64,000 bases of DNA from positions 114,276 through 178,275 of the forward strand of contig JAFZWY010000029.1 of assembly GCA_017617125.1 (NCBI GenBank), written 5' to 3'. Numbering within the stretch: position 1 is the first letter of the stretch; each line of letters begins with the position of its first letter. Both the position numbers and the translations under genes were made by a program. Of this stretch, positions 50,414 to 58,836 are shown piece after piece. The notes beneath the pieces are model-generated. The model was not told the DNA's origin and made no database searches. It worked only from the letters and a program-made list of their open reading frames with translations. Source of the DNA: Bacteroidales bacterium. GTDB lineage: Bacteria; Bacteroidota; Bacteroidia; Bacteroidales; ML635J-15.

Positions 50414-51064
50414 ATGAAGCAGAAAATTTTTATTGGAATTTTGGTTGGACTTTTTGTGGCTAATGCGCTTGTGTCGTTCGGCGGCGGTCATTTTCCACCC
50501 AACGGCAAGAAATGTGAGGTGGCAGGCAAGGTGATTTATGTTGACAAAACTTGTATGACTAATCTTGATTGGCGAGAAATGCTCTGGTTTTTCGAAAACA
50601 AACCCGAAGAATTTTCTGGCTTAGTCTCCGAAGGTTCCGTTTCTGAAAATTGTGTGGATTCAACAGTATGGAAGCGCGTGTATGGCGAAAGGTGGTGTCG
50701 AAAACGCTCATCCGTTGACAAAAAGAATTATATGATGACATACGAAGATATGGAGCATTCGCCTGTTATTGGATTTACGCAGAAGCAATGCCAAAACTAT
50801 ATGAATTTTCGTGCTGCAGCTGTAATGGATGCTTATAATTACAGCAAAAATGAGCGTTACAAGGGTGTGAAGCTGGAATACTTTATGCTGTCATCCGAGC
50901 AGTATGCCGAACTGCTGAAGCAGAAATGGTTTGCCAAGTCGTTTGTCGATGGCTATGCCGAAATCACCTCCGACGGCAAGTTCGTAAAGGACGGCAAAAT
51001 CCTTGATTCGGTTGATGATGAAAAGGTTACATTTAGGATGTATGCGGTGATAGAAAATAATTGA
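50414..51064 (+). CDS. Secreted protein, function unknown
   Basis: 216 residues with a signal peptide or single helix (KIFIGILVGLFVANALVSF). The mature protein is soluble and rich in aromatic and charged residues, with GFTQKQCQNYMNFRAAAVMD and FRMYAVIENN at the end; the pattern QxxxYxxFRxxAV is reminiscent of gliding-motility or formylglycine-type (SUMF1-like) domains in Bacteroidota, but only weakly. A single-gene unit between DUF805 and the HEPN gene. Confidence 0.55.
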   Translation: MKQKIFIGILVGLFVANALVSFGGGHFPPNGKKCEVAGKVIYVDKTCMTNLDWREMLWFFENKPEEFSGLVSEGSVSENCVDSTVWKRVYGERWCRKRSSVDKKNYMMTYEDMEHSPVIGFTQKQCQNYMNFRAAAVMDAYNYSKNERYKGVKLEYFMLSSEQYAELLKQKWFAKSFVDGYAEITSDGKFVKDGKILDSVDDEKVTFRMYAVIENN

Positions 51065-51100
51065 CAATTAACAATGGACAATTGATAATTATAAATGCCA
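51065..51100 (+). repeat. Post-stop repeat tail, family 3
   Basis: Directly after the stop codon: CAATTAACAATGGACAATTG, then ATAATTATAA. Similar words, TTGACAATGTACAATATAAT, follow the stop of the CarboxypepD_reg-like gene on the minus strand (9580-9599). Confidence 0.55.
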
Positions 51101-51163
51101 AAAAAATATCGGAAAAATAATTTGATTTGAATGTATTATATTCTCTTTCCGAGAATAATGTGA

Positions 51164-51562
51164 CTATCTGTAAATTATATCGTTTACTTTTGTTATAAAT
51201 TTCTCAACTTCATTAAAATAAGGGGCGACATCATCTTCTTCCCAGTCCATAAAATCATCATAGTCGCCTGTATTACGCATTTCTTTTAGATGCATAATCA
51301 AGACGGAATCTTCTTTTGAAAATACGCCTTCTTTTACAAACTTTTGTCCGAAAATAGAAGTTACTCCACTGTGCGTTTTTGCCGAAAATCCTTCTTTCAA
51401 CAGCAATGCCGATATGGCGTGAAATGCAGAATAATACAATCTGTTTGCTGCTAATGTCCAATGTTTCATTTCTGCACAGTCTTTGGCTTCATTAAAAACT
51501 GCACTTGCTTTTTCGATACGGTACTTGACCATATCGGCTCTTTCCTGCTCATTCAACTGCAT
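51164..51562 (-). CDS. HEPN domain protein of a MNT-HEPN pair
   Basis: 132 residues, all helical, matching the HEPN (PF05168-type) family: NRLYYSAFHAISALLLKEG is the core helix 2 motif and EMRNTGDYDDFMDW is the end motif. The canonical RNase motif Rx4-6H is not visible; the RNxGDY form is present instead, so RNase activity is uncertain. It overlaps the MNT gene by 10 bp. The pair could be a toxin-antitoxin module of the HepT/MntA type or a substrate-modifying pair. Confidence 0.85.
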   Translation of the reverse strand: MQLNEQERADMVKYRIEKASAVFNEAKDCAEMKHWTLAANRLYYSAFHAISALLLKEGFSAKTHSGVTSIFGQKFVKEGVFSKEDSVLIMHLKEMRNTGDYDDFMDWEEDDVAPYFNEVEKFITKVNDIIYR

Positions 51563-51873
51563 AATACAACGCCCTCCTTGGCAACATTCTTATAAAAAGG
51601 TGTTATCGAACGTTTTTTCCAATCGGAATATGTGTAAATTAACGGATTAATTTCGGCATCTATATCCCATCCCCATTCAATGAAAGGGTAGGCATAGTTT
51701 TCAAAGTCTGTCCTTGAAATTTTTTGTCCGTCAATAAGAATCAGCAAGTCCCAATCAGAATCTGACCGGGCATCGTTGCGGGCTTGCGAGCCAAAAAGGA
51801 CAAGTTTTGCCCCTGCCGGCAGCACATTGGAACCCAAGTCGCGGATACCTTCGATAATTTTCAACCTGTCCAT
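51553..51873 (-). CDS. MNT-type nucleotidyltransferase of a MNT-HEPN pair
   Basis: 106 residues with the minimal nucleotidyltransferase signature LFGSQARNDARSDSDWDLLI: GS at 29-30 and the catalytic acids Asp40 and Asp42. Known MntA antitoxins adenylylate a tyrosine of HepT to silence it. Start MDRLK at 51873 is supported by TATCTTTG at 51891-51898. First gene of the pair. Confidence 0.88.
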   Translation of the reverse strand: MDRLKIIEGIRDLGSNVLPAGAKLVLFGSQARNDARSDSDWDLLILIDGQKISRTDFENYAYPFIEWGWDIDAEINPLIYTYSDWKKRSITPFYKNVAKEGVVLCS

Positions 51874-51890
51874 AAATATTTTATTTTTTG

Positions 51891-51898
51891 CAAAGATA
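51891..51898 (-). promoter_or_regulatory. Promoter -7 element (TATCTTTG) of the MNT-HEPN pair
   Basis: TATCTTTG on the minus strand, 17 bases before the ATG at 51873; excludes the longer start at 51921. Confidence 0.55.
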
Positions 51899-51980
51899 AT
51901 AATACATAAATGTTCCCCCAAAACTTTTTTTCCTATTTCGCTATATTTTCATTTTCTTTGTGTTTTGAATTTTTTGACAG

Positions 51981-54170
51981 ATGAATGCCAATAGGAAAAA
52001 AGATACTTCGCGCAAGGAAAATCAGCCAGTTGTTGCAGGTACTATGCTGAAGGACAATGTCTTGGCTCGTAAGCGCGACATTATACTGAAGGTGATAATC
52101 GTTGTGTTCGGCTTTATGCTTTATGCCAACACTCTCGGACACGGCTATGCCCTCGACGACACCGTTACCATCTGGAAAAACGAGTTTACCCAGCAAGGTT
52201 TTGCAGGCATAAAGGACATTCTGAGCTACGATACTATGGCAGGAATGTTCGGCAAGGACATGGACGAAGTTGCTGGTGGTCGTTACCGTCCGCTGTCGGT
52301 GGTGATGTTTGCCATCGAACTTGAAATTTTCGGCAAGAAGACCGAAGCTCCCGATTTTTCGGGCGACATTGTGGCTGCTCCATTCGTCGGGCATTTCTTC
52401 AATGTGATATACTACTGCCTGCTTCTGCTGCTGATGTACCATGTGCTGAAAAAGTTTTTCCGCAACCACAAGCCACGCTATTGGTTCCTAAGCATTCCAT
52501 TTCTGACGGTTATGCTGTTTGCCGTGCATCCGCTTCATACCGAAGTGGTTGCCAACATTAAGAGCCGCGATGAAATTATGGCGTTCATCTTCGGACTGCT
52601 GGCATTGGACTGCGCAATCAAGTTCTTGGAAAAGAGAGATTTGACAAAAAGGATATTGCTGTTGGTCGCTATTTTCGCTTGCATTTTCCTCGGCTCAATG
52701 TCGAAGGAAACCACGGTGGCGTTTGTTTTTCTTATTCCGCTTTCGTTGTATTTCTTCTACGAGCCAAAGTTTTCCGACTATGTGAAAGTTACAATTCCAG
52801 CTTTCCTCGGTGCTTTGCTTTATGTGATAATAAGGGCAAATGTTATTGTAAACCAGTTTGGTAACGAAGCTGAACTTCTGCTCAACAATCCTTTCCTCAA
52901 CATGACGGGCGGTGAAAGGTACGCTACCGTGACCTACACGCTGCTTCTGTACTTGAAGTTGCTCGTTTTCCCGCATCCGCTTACCTGGGACTACTATCCG
53001 TACCAGATTCCAACAATGCACTGGACAGACTGGCAGGTGCTATTTAGCCTTGTGCTTCACCTTGGAATGATTGTGGTTGCAATAGTTTACTTGCTGCCGA
53101 AGCGCAAGTCGGTGTATTCGTATGCGATATTTTTCTACGGTGCGACGCTGATTCTGCCGTCGAACCTGCTGTTCAACGTTGGCGCATTTATGGCCGAAAG
53201 GTTCTTGTTTATGCCGTCGCTGGGATTTAGCCTTGCCATTGCATACACATTTGCCGAAGTTTTGCCCGAAAAGTTTCCAGAAAAGGAAAAGATGTGGCGC
53301 AATGTTACGATTGCGGTTCTTGGTGTTGTAGCGCTGGCATTTTCGGCAAAGACCGTTACCCGTAATATGGACTGGAAGGATTCGTCAACGCTTTTTGCCC
53401 ACGATGTGCATGTCAGCGTCAACAGCATAAAGGGCAACAGCTCTTATGCCAGCGACCTGTACACGCAGTCGGAAGGGGCGGAGAAGCGTGCTGCAAAGTG
53501 CCACGGAGCTGACAGCCTTGCTTTTATTGCCCAACGCGACAGCATTATGCGCGAAGCGATACCGTATTTCGAGAAGGCATTGAGTTTCGACAGCCTTAAT
53601 TCAGAATCCTTGGTGCGTATTGGCAACATTTACTACAAACTTGATAACGACTACAATACGATGTTCAAATATTACAAGCAGGCTTTGCGTTCCAATCCGC
53701 TCAATCGCGATGTGTGGAACAATACAGTCGGCGTGCTTACATATAACATAGACGATATAGAATACGAGAAAACAATCTGGCGTGATTATGCTGAACTTTC
53801 TCCCGACTATTACGAATCATATTACCAGCTTGGCGAAATTTACTATTCGGCAAATCCCAAGCAGAACGACTCGGTTGTTTATTACATGACGAAGGCATAT
53901 TCGTTGAATACAAGCAGGTTCGAGATTCCATTCCATCTGGGTATGTCGTACGGAAATCTTGGTGACTTTGCAAAAGCCAAGGAGTATCTGCTCAAAGCTG
54001 ATGCCTTGAAGGAAGATGCAGAAGTGAAGAAGTTCCTCGGCATAATCTACGGTACCGAAGGCAATCCGGCCGAAGCCTACAAGTATTTCTCAAAGTCGGC
54101 ACAACTGAATCCCAACGACCCGATAGCGCAGCAGTACGCAGCGCAGGCGAAGATGGAGGCGGGGTTGTGA
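51981..54170 (+). CDS. TMTC-like GT-C membrane glycosyltransferase with TPR tail
   Basis: 729 residues. About ten membrane helices with GT-C features: first loop GHGYALDDTVTIW (Asp59, Asp60), RYRPLSVVMFAIE, then AVHPLHTEVVANIKSRDEIM and the DUF1736-like HPLTWDYYPYQIPTMHW. These are the same landmarks as in eukaryotic TMTC1-4 O-mannosyltransferases. From about residue 500 there are TPR repeats (AIPYFEKALSFDSLNSESLV, MFKYYKQALRSNPLNRD, DPIAQQYAAQAKMEAGL), also as in TMTC. Acceptor unknown; may glycosylate secreted Ig/Fn-like proteins. Single-gene unit. Confidence 0.85.
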   Translation: MNANRKKDTSRKENQPVVAGTMLKDNVLARKRDIILKVIIVVFGFMLYANTLGHGYALDDTVTIWKNEFTQQGFAGIKDILSYDTMAGMFGKDMDEVAGGRYRPLSVVMFAIELEIFGKKTEAPDFSGDIVAAPFVGHFFNVIYYCLLLLLMYHVLKKFFRNHKPRYWFLSIPFLTVMLFAVHPLHTEVVANIKSRDEIMAFIFGLLALDCAIKFLEKRDLTKRILLLVAIFACIFLGSMSKETTVAFVFLIPLSLYFFYEPKFSDYVKVTIPAFLGALLYVIIRANVIVNQFGNEAELLLNNPFLNMTGGERYATVTYTLLLYLKLLVFPHPLTWDYYPYQIPTMHWTDWQVLFSLVLHLGMIVVAIVYLLPKRKSVYSYAIFFYGATLILPSNLLFNVGAFMAERFLFMPSLGFSLAIAYTFAEVLPEKFPEKEKMWRNVTIAVLGVVALAFSAKTVTRNMDWKDSSTLFAHDVHVSVNSIKGNSSYASDLYTQSEGAEKRAAKCHGADSLAFIAQRDSIMREAIPYFEKALSFDSLNSESLVRIGNIYYKLDNDYNTMFKYYKQALRSNPLNRDVWNNTVGVLTYNIDDIEYEKTIWRDYAELSPDYYESYYQLGEIYYSANPKQNDSVVYYMTKAYSLNTSRFEIPFHLGMSYGNLGDFAKAKEYLLKADALKEDAEVKKFLGIIYGTEGNPAEAYKYFSKSAQLNPNDPIAQQYAAQAKMEAGL

Positions 54171-54250
54171 GAAGGCTAAAAGGCTAGAAGGCTGACAGGC
54201 TTGCAGTCTAACAGACAAATAGTCTAACAGTCTGACAGGCGAACGGACTA
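54171..54250 (+). repeat. Post-stop repeat tail, family 1
   Basis: Begins directly after the TGA: GAAGGCTAAAAGGCTAGAAG, GCTGACAGGCTTGCAG, TCTAACAGACAAATAG, TCTAACAGTCTGACAGGC. Eight to ten base units, the longest copy of this family in the window. Confidence 0.75.
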
Positions 54251-54340
54251 ATGTGCAGATGGTGGTCTGTTATTTGGGTAGACCGCTGTTGATTGTCCCA
54301 TGCTTCCGAAACTAATTTTTCACCTTTCCAGAAAAAACAT

Positions 54341-54348
54341 TATCTTTG
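54341..54348 (+). promoter_or_regulatory. Promoter -7 element (TATCTTTG) of the Yip1-like/smpB/plsY run
   Basis: TATCTTTG 19 bases before the ATG at 54368; it excludes the longer start at 54293. Confidence 0.6.
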
Positions 54349-54367
54349 CAAAATTTTGCAGTATTTT

Positions 54368-54934
54368 ATGGTTGTAAAAAGTGTCATAGGAAAAATGGCG
54401 AAGATATTCGTTAGTCCGCGCATATTCTGGCAGCGGTACGAGTTTTCGTCGTTGACAGCAAAGGACTTGCATGGCAAGGTCTATCCTGTGCTGATGTCGG
54501 CATTTTTTGCAATCGTGCTGTTTGGTTCTGCGCTCAACCGTATGCCCGAGGAGGGTTTCCCGATTGTCCTGCTCGATTCCTTTGTTATTACGATGTTGTT
54601 TGCGCTGACTTACTTTCTGGTAACTTTTCTCGAAAAGTGGATTTGTCGCATGTATGGCGGCATTGAGTATCGCAAGTCGTCGCTTTTCCTGCTGGAATGC
54701 ATGCTCCCTTTTTATTTGTTGTACGCTGTGCTTGCAGTGTTCCCGAGCTTGTTTTTCCTGTGGGTATTAGTCGCATACAGCCTGTTCCTTATGTATTTCG
54801 GAGCAATATATTTTCTGAAGGTTGCTGAGGATAGGGTAATAATCTTTATGATATTGTCGGTACTGGTTATTGTGTTGGGCGTAGCGGTGTCGCAGACACT
54901 CGATGGAATCATTATGGGATTTTTTGTTGATTAG
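54368..54934 (+). CDS. Yip1-like multi-pass membrane protein
   Basis: 188 residues: an amphipathic N-terminus (KMAKIFVSPRIFWQRYEFSS) followed by five membrane helices. The arrangement resembles small Yip1-domain proteins of Bacteroidota (often starting with IFVSPRxFW), of unknown role. It is the first gene before smpB (10 bp gap) and plsY. Confidence 0.65.
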   Translation: MVVKSVIGKMAKIFVSPRIFWQRYEFSSLTAKDLHGKVYPVLMSAFFAIVLFGSALNRMPEEGFPIVLLDSFVITMLFALTYFLVTFLEKWICRMYGGIEYRKSSLFLLECMLPFYLLYAVLAVFPSLFFLWVLVAYSLFLMYFGAIYFLKVAEDRVIIFMILSVLVIVLGVAVSQTLDGIIMGFFVD

Positions 54935-54944
54935 ACTATTGGTA

Positions 54945-55394
54945 ATGAAAAAGATAGAATATAAAAATAAAAAGGCGTCTTTCAAGTTTGAGTTTATTGA
55001 AAAATATACCGCTGGCATTGTACTTACGGGTACCGAGATAAAGTCGATTCGTGACGGCAAGATAAATTTCACCGATTCGTACTGTATTTTCAAGGATAAC
55101 GAATTGTGGGTTACCTCGGTGCATATTTCAGAGTATTCGCTCGGCACCTGCAACAACCACGATCCTAAGCGCGACCGTAAGTTGCTGCTTAACCGCAGGG
55201 AACTTAACAAGTTGCAGAAGAAGGTGGCAGAGAAGGGTTTGACTATAGTGCCGGTGTCGCTTTTTCTCAACGAGGCTGGAATCGCAAAGATGGAAATTGC
55301 GTTGGCTCGTGGTAAGAAGTTGCACGACAAGCGCGAGGATATAAAGGACCGCGACACTAAGCGCGACCTTGATAGAACAAAGAAGATGAAGTAG
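54945..55394 (+). CDS. smpB: SsrA-binding protein SmpB
   Basis: 149 residues; partner of tmRNA in rescue of stalled ribosomes. Signature KKASFKFEFIEKYTAGIVLT near the N-terminus, LTGTEIKSIRDGKINF, YSLGTCNNHDPKRDRKLLL and a basic C-terminal tail. Start at 54945 fits the family; the frame from 54903 would run into the previous gene. tmRNA (ssrA) is not seen in this window. Confidence 0.95.
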   Translation: MKKIEYKNKKASFKFEFIEKYTAGIVLTGTEIKSIRDGKINFTDSYCIFKDNELWVTSVHISEYSLGTCNNHDPKRDRKLLLNRRELNKLQKKVAEKGLTIVPVSLFLNEAGIAKMEIALARGKKLHDKREDIKDRDTKRDLDRTKKMK

Positions 55395-55411
55395 AAGAAA
55401 AACATTAAGAC

Positions 55412-56086
55412 ATGAATATACTTATTATAATATTACTTGCAATCGCCGCTTATTTGATTGGTTCATTCAGTTCGGCATTGTGGTACGGCAAATGGTTTTA
55501 CGGAATCGACATTCGCGAACATGGCAGCAAGAATGCTGGTTCGACAAATGTTCTGCGCGTGCTTGGGTGGAAATGCGCGATACCTGTATTCATCACTGAT
55601 GTGATAAAGAGTTTCGTGCCGACAATGTTCTTTGTGATGCTGCTCAACAAGTTTGCATCGCCAGAAGGTTCGGTTTATGTCGCACAAGGTTCCGAAGCAT
55701 ACTATCTGTACCAGCTTCTGTTCGGTATGATGGCGATAGTGGGACACATTTTCCCGATTTTCTCTGGATTCAAGGGCGGAAAGGGCGTCGCTTCGATGCT
55801 CGGACTTGTGCTCGCACTCGACCCTTTGTCGGCAGCGATAGCATTGGGTGTATTCATTATCGTTGTGCTGATAACAAGGATAGTTTCTGTTTCTTCGATG
55901 TCGGCGGCTGTGGCTTTTCCGATTGTAGTGTATGTACTTGGCATATTCCGTGAGGCCGGTCACAGCATCACAATGACCGTATTTTCAATACTTGTAGCAA
56001 TATTGCTGATAGTCACTCATCGCAAGAATATTAAAAGATTGTTAAACCACGAGGAACCAAAGATAACGATTGCAAAAAAGGAATAA
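55412..56086 (+). CDS. plsY: Glycerol-3-phosphate acyltransferase PlsY
   Basis: 224-residue inner-membrane enzyme using acyl phosphate to acylate glycerol-3-phosphate, the first step of phospholipid synthesis. Motifs: GSFSSALWYGK, GSKNAGSTN at 38-46 (G3P site) and GFKGGKGVA near residue 125. About five to six helices. Follows smpB after 17 bases; pepO follows. Confidence 0.95.
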   Translation: MNILIIILLAIAAYLIGSFSSALWYGKWFYGIDIREHGSKNAGSTNVLRVLGWKCAIPVFITDVIKSFVPTMFFVMLLNKFASPEGSVYVAQGSEAYYLYQLLFGMMAIVGHIFPIFSGFKGGKGVASMLGLVLALDPLSAAIALGVFIIVVLITRIVSVSSMSAAVAFPIVVYVLGIFREAGHSITMTVFSILVAILLIVTHRKNIKRLLNHEEPKITIAKKE

Positions 56087-56109
56087 TTTTGCAAAAAAAA
56101 TTGTTATCG

Positions 56110-58146
56110 ATGAAATCAATACTAAAACTAATGGCGTGTGGACTGGCTTTTGGTCTCACTGCATGCAGCTCTAATCAGAATCAAAGTATGGAAGACAAGG
56201 CTTTGAACATGGCCGACCTCGATACCACTGTATCGGCCTCGGCTGATTTTTATGCATACGCAACAGGAGGATGGCAGAAGAACAACCCGTTGCCAAACGA
56301 CAAGTCGCGTTATGGTTCGTTCGACATTCTCGGCGAAGATACCGACAAGAAGGTAAAATCCCTTATTCAGGATTTGGCAAAACAGCAAAACGTGGAAAAT
56401 TCTGTCGAGTGGAAAATTGCTACTCTGTACAATCTCGGTATGGACGAGACAAAACTCAATGCCGATGGCATTTCTCCAATAAAGCCTATGCTTGACGAGA
56501 TTGATGCAATTGCCGACAAGGCTCAGATTGTTGACATGGTTGCCAAGATGCACCACCAGGGCGTTTCTGCTTTCTTTGGCGTGTTTGGTACTAGCGATCC
56601 AGCCAACAGCGATCTCAATATTCCTTGGTACTATCAGAGCGGACTTGGTCTTGCAAACAAGGAATACTACACCGACAAGGGTGAAAGGGAAGATTTGATC
56701 CGTCAGCAATATGTTGAGCATGTAGGAAAGATGTTCGCACTGATTGGCTATTCAGAAGAAGATGCCAAGGCAGCAGCAAAGATTGTATTCGAAATCGAAA
56801 ACCAGCTTGCAAATGTTTCGATGGGAAGCGTCGAGGAGCGTGATCCGTTTAAGACAACAAACAAGATGTCTGTAGAAGAAATGGCTGCTAAGTCACCAAA
56901 CTTCGACATTGCAAAATATTTCGAAATTCAGGGTATAACAGTAAAGGAAAACTTCAATGTTTGTCAGCCTTTATTCTTGGCAGGTGTTTCAGATATAATT
57001 GGAAAGCAGTCTCTCGACAACCTCAAGCAGTATTTGAAGTGGAATGTTGTTAATTCATCGGCTTCTTATTTGAGCGAAGACCTCAACAAGCAGAACTTTG
57101 AGTTCTACGGCAAGACTTTGTCGGGCGTTCCTGTTCAGATGGACAGATGGAAACGCGTTGTAAGGGTTGTAAACGGCAATCTTGGCGAATGTGTTGGTGA
57201 AATCTTTGTACAGAAGTATTTCCCGCCTGAGGCAAAGGAACGTATGGTAACTTTGGTTGAAAATTTACGTTCGGCTTTCGGTGAAAGAATCAAGAACCTC
57301 GACTGGATGAGCGAAGAAACCAAGGCTAAGGCATTGGAGAAACTTGCTGCAATTACCGTAAAAATCGGTTATCCCGACAAGTGGAAAGATTATTCGAAAC
57401 TTCAGTTGAAGGAAGATTCGTTCTATGCTAATGTTGTAAGATGCAACGAGTTTGAATTCGACGACATGGTTAGCAAGATTGGCAAGCCGGTTGATAAGGA
57501 AGAGTGGGGTATGACTCCGCAGACTGTAAATGCATATTACAATCCAAGCACCAACGAAATCTGCTTCCCGGCTGGTATTCTTCAGCCACCATTCTTCTAT
57601 ATGGATGCCGACGATGCTGTAAACTATGGCGCAATCGGTGTTGTTATAGGACATGAGATGACTCACGGATTCGACGATCAAGGCCGTAACTATGACAAGG
57701 ATGGAAATCTTGCCTGCTGGTGGACTGATGAAGATGCCGCTAAGTTTACCGAAAGAGCAAAAGTGCTGATCGACAGATATAACTCAATAGTTGTTATCGA
57801 CACCTTGCACGCAAACGGCGAATATTCGCTTGGCGAAAACATTGCCGACTACGGAGGATTGAAGATTTCGTTCGATGCATTCAAGAAGGCTTCGGAAGGC
57901 AAGGAACAGCCGACAATCAATGGTTTCACTCCAGAACAGCGCTTCTACCTCTCTTATGCAAAGGTTTGGGCAAACAATATCCGCGACGAGGAAATCATCC
58001 GTCGTACAAAGGAAGATGTTCATTCGCTCGGCAAGTGGAGAGTAAACGGACAGCTCATCGGTATTGGTGATTTCCACAAGGCTTTCGGAATTAAGGAAGG
58101 CGATGCAATGTACATTCCTGAGTCTGAATGGGCAAAAATTTGGTAA
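56110..58146 (+). CDS. pepO: M13 family zinc metallopeptidase (PepO/neprilysin type)
   Basis: 678 residues. Lipoprotein signal ending GLTACSS (Cys about 18). The zinc site is HEMTH at 515-519 with Glu576 in ENIADYGG; the substrate-binding NAYYNPSTNEICFPAGILQ and the C-terminal WANNIRDEEIIRR region are also typical of M13. It cleaves peptides outside the cytoplasm. The ATG at 56110 is preferred to the TTG at 56089 since it starts the signal peptide. Confidence 0.93.
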   Translation: MKSILKLMACGLAFGLTACSSNQNQSMEDKALNMADLDTTVSASADFYAYATGGWQKNNPLPNDKSRYGSFDILGEDTDKKVKSLIQDLAKQQNVENSVEWKIATLYNLGMDETKLNADGISPIKPMLDEIDAIADKAQIVDMVAKMHHQGVSAFFGVFGTSDPANSDLNIPWYYQSGLGLANKEYYTDKGEREDLIRQQYVEHVGKMFALIGYSEEDAKAAAKIVFEIENQLANVSMGSVEERDPFKTTNKMSVEEMAAKSPNFDIAKYFEIQGITVKENFNVCQPLFLAGVSDIIGKQSLDNLKQYLKWNVVNSSASYLSEDLNKQNFEFYGKTLSGVPVQMDRWKRVVRVVNGNLGECVGEIFVQKYFPPEAKERMVTLVENLRSAFGERIKNLDWMSEETKAKALEKLAAITVKIGYPDKWKDYSKLQLKEDSFYANVVRCNEFEFDDMVSKIGKPVDKEEWGMTPQTVNAYYNPSTNEICFPAGILQPPFFYMDADDAVNYGAIGVVIGHEMTHGFDDQGRNYDKDGNLACWWTDEDAAKFTERAKVLIDRYNSIVVIDTLHANGEYSLGENIADYGGLKISFDAFKKASEGKEQPTINGFTPEQRFYLSYAKVWANNIRDEEIIRRTKEDVHSLGKWRVNGQLIGIGDFHKAFGIKEGDAMYIPESEWAKIW

Positions 58147-58165
58147 GTTTGATATATGTAAACAA

Positions 58166-58195
58166 AAAAAAGCGGACGATTGTCCGCTTTTTTTA
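58166..58195. terminator. Bidirectional terminator between pepO and reverse rubrerythrin
   Basis: AAAAGCGGAC and GTCCGCTTTT pair around a GATT-type loop, with A and T runs outside. Serves both convergent genes. Confidence 0.88.
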
Positions 58196-58211
58196 TTGCC
58201 TGTAGGCTTGA

Positions 58212-58802
58212 TTATTTCTTCTTGAAGTATCTGTTGTAGAGACCTTCGAAAGCCTTGCCGTGACGAGCTTCGTCGCGAGCCATTTCGTGAACAGTGTCGT
58301 GGATAGCGTCGAGGTTGTTCTTCTTTGCGCACTTTGCCAATTCGAACTTACCTGCGGTTGCTCCATATTCGCAGTCGATTCTCCACTTCAGGTTCTTTTC
58401 AGTCGAAGCGGTCATGTTTGGATCGCATTCAGAACCGAGCAATTCAGCAAACTTAGCTGCATGTTCTGCCTCTTCGAAAGCTGCCTTTTCCCAGTAAAGA
58501 CCGATTTCTGGATAACCTTCGCGGTGAGCTATTCTAGCCATGCAGAGGTACATACCAACTTCTGAGCATTCACCTGTGAAGTTAGCCTTCAACTGTTCAA
58601 TAATATATTGCTTGTCTTCTGGTGAGCAAGCGTCGAGATTCATGCCAACACCAAAAACGTGTTCTGCTGCCAATGGAGCGTCTGCCTGCATTTCCTTGAA
58701 CTTGCTTCCAGGAACCTTGCAAACTGGGCATACAAAATCTTCAGGCATATTTTCGCCTTCATAAACGTAACCACAAACTGGGCATACAAATTTTTTCTTC
58801 AT
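58212..58802 (-). CDS. Reverse rubrerythrin (N-terminal rubredoxin, C-terminal diiron domain)
   Basis: 196 residues. The rubredoxin centre is at the N-terminus (Cys7, Cys10, Cys25, Cys28), the reverse of classic rubrerythrin; the four-helix diiron domain follows with ligands in [10 protein letters not shown] (Glu78), FEEAEHA (Glu113, His114), DCEYG (Glu145) and RDEARHG (Glu178, His181). It reduces H2O2 (and possibly O2) to water in anaerobes. Last of a four-gene operon with a rubredoxin-flavin reductase, ferritin and a NifX-like protein. Confidence 0.93.
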   Translation of the reverse strand: MKKKFVCPVCGYVYEGENMPEDFVCPVCKVPGSKFKEMQADAPLAAEHVFGVGMNLDACSPEDKQYIIEQLKANFTGECSEVGMYLCMARIAHREGYPEIGLYWEKAAFEEAEHAAKFAELLGSECDPNMTASTEKNLKWRIDCEYGATAGKFELAKCAKKNNLDAIHDTVHEMARDEARHGKAFEGLYNRYFKKK

Positions 58803-58836
58803 CGTCTATTTGTTTTTTATTAGTTATTATTCGTTT

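Noticed and set aside
51164..51873. Calling the MNT-HEPN pair an active toxin-antitoxin system
   Set aside because: The RNase motif expected in HepT-type toxins is not visible, so only the domain identity is claimed.
54171..54290. Repeat tails considered as a CRISPR array
   Set aside because: No constant repeat separated by unique equal-length spacers, units are only eight to ten bases and degenerate, and no cas gene is in the window.
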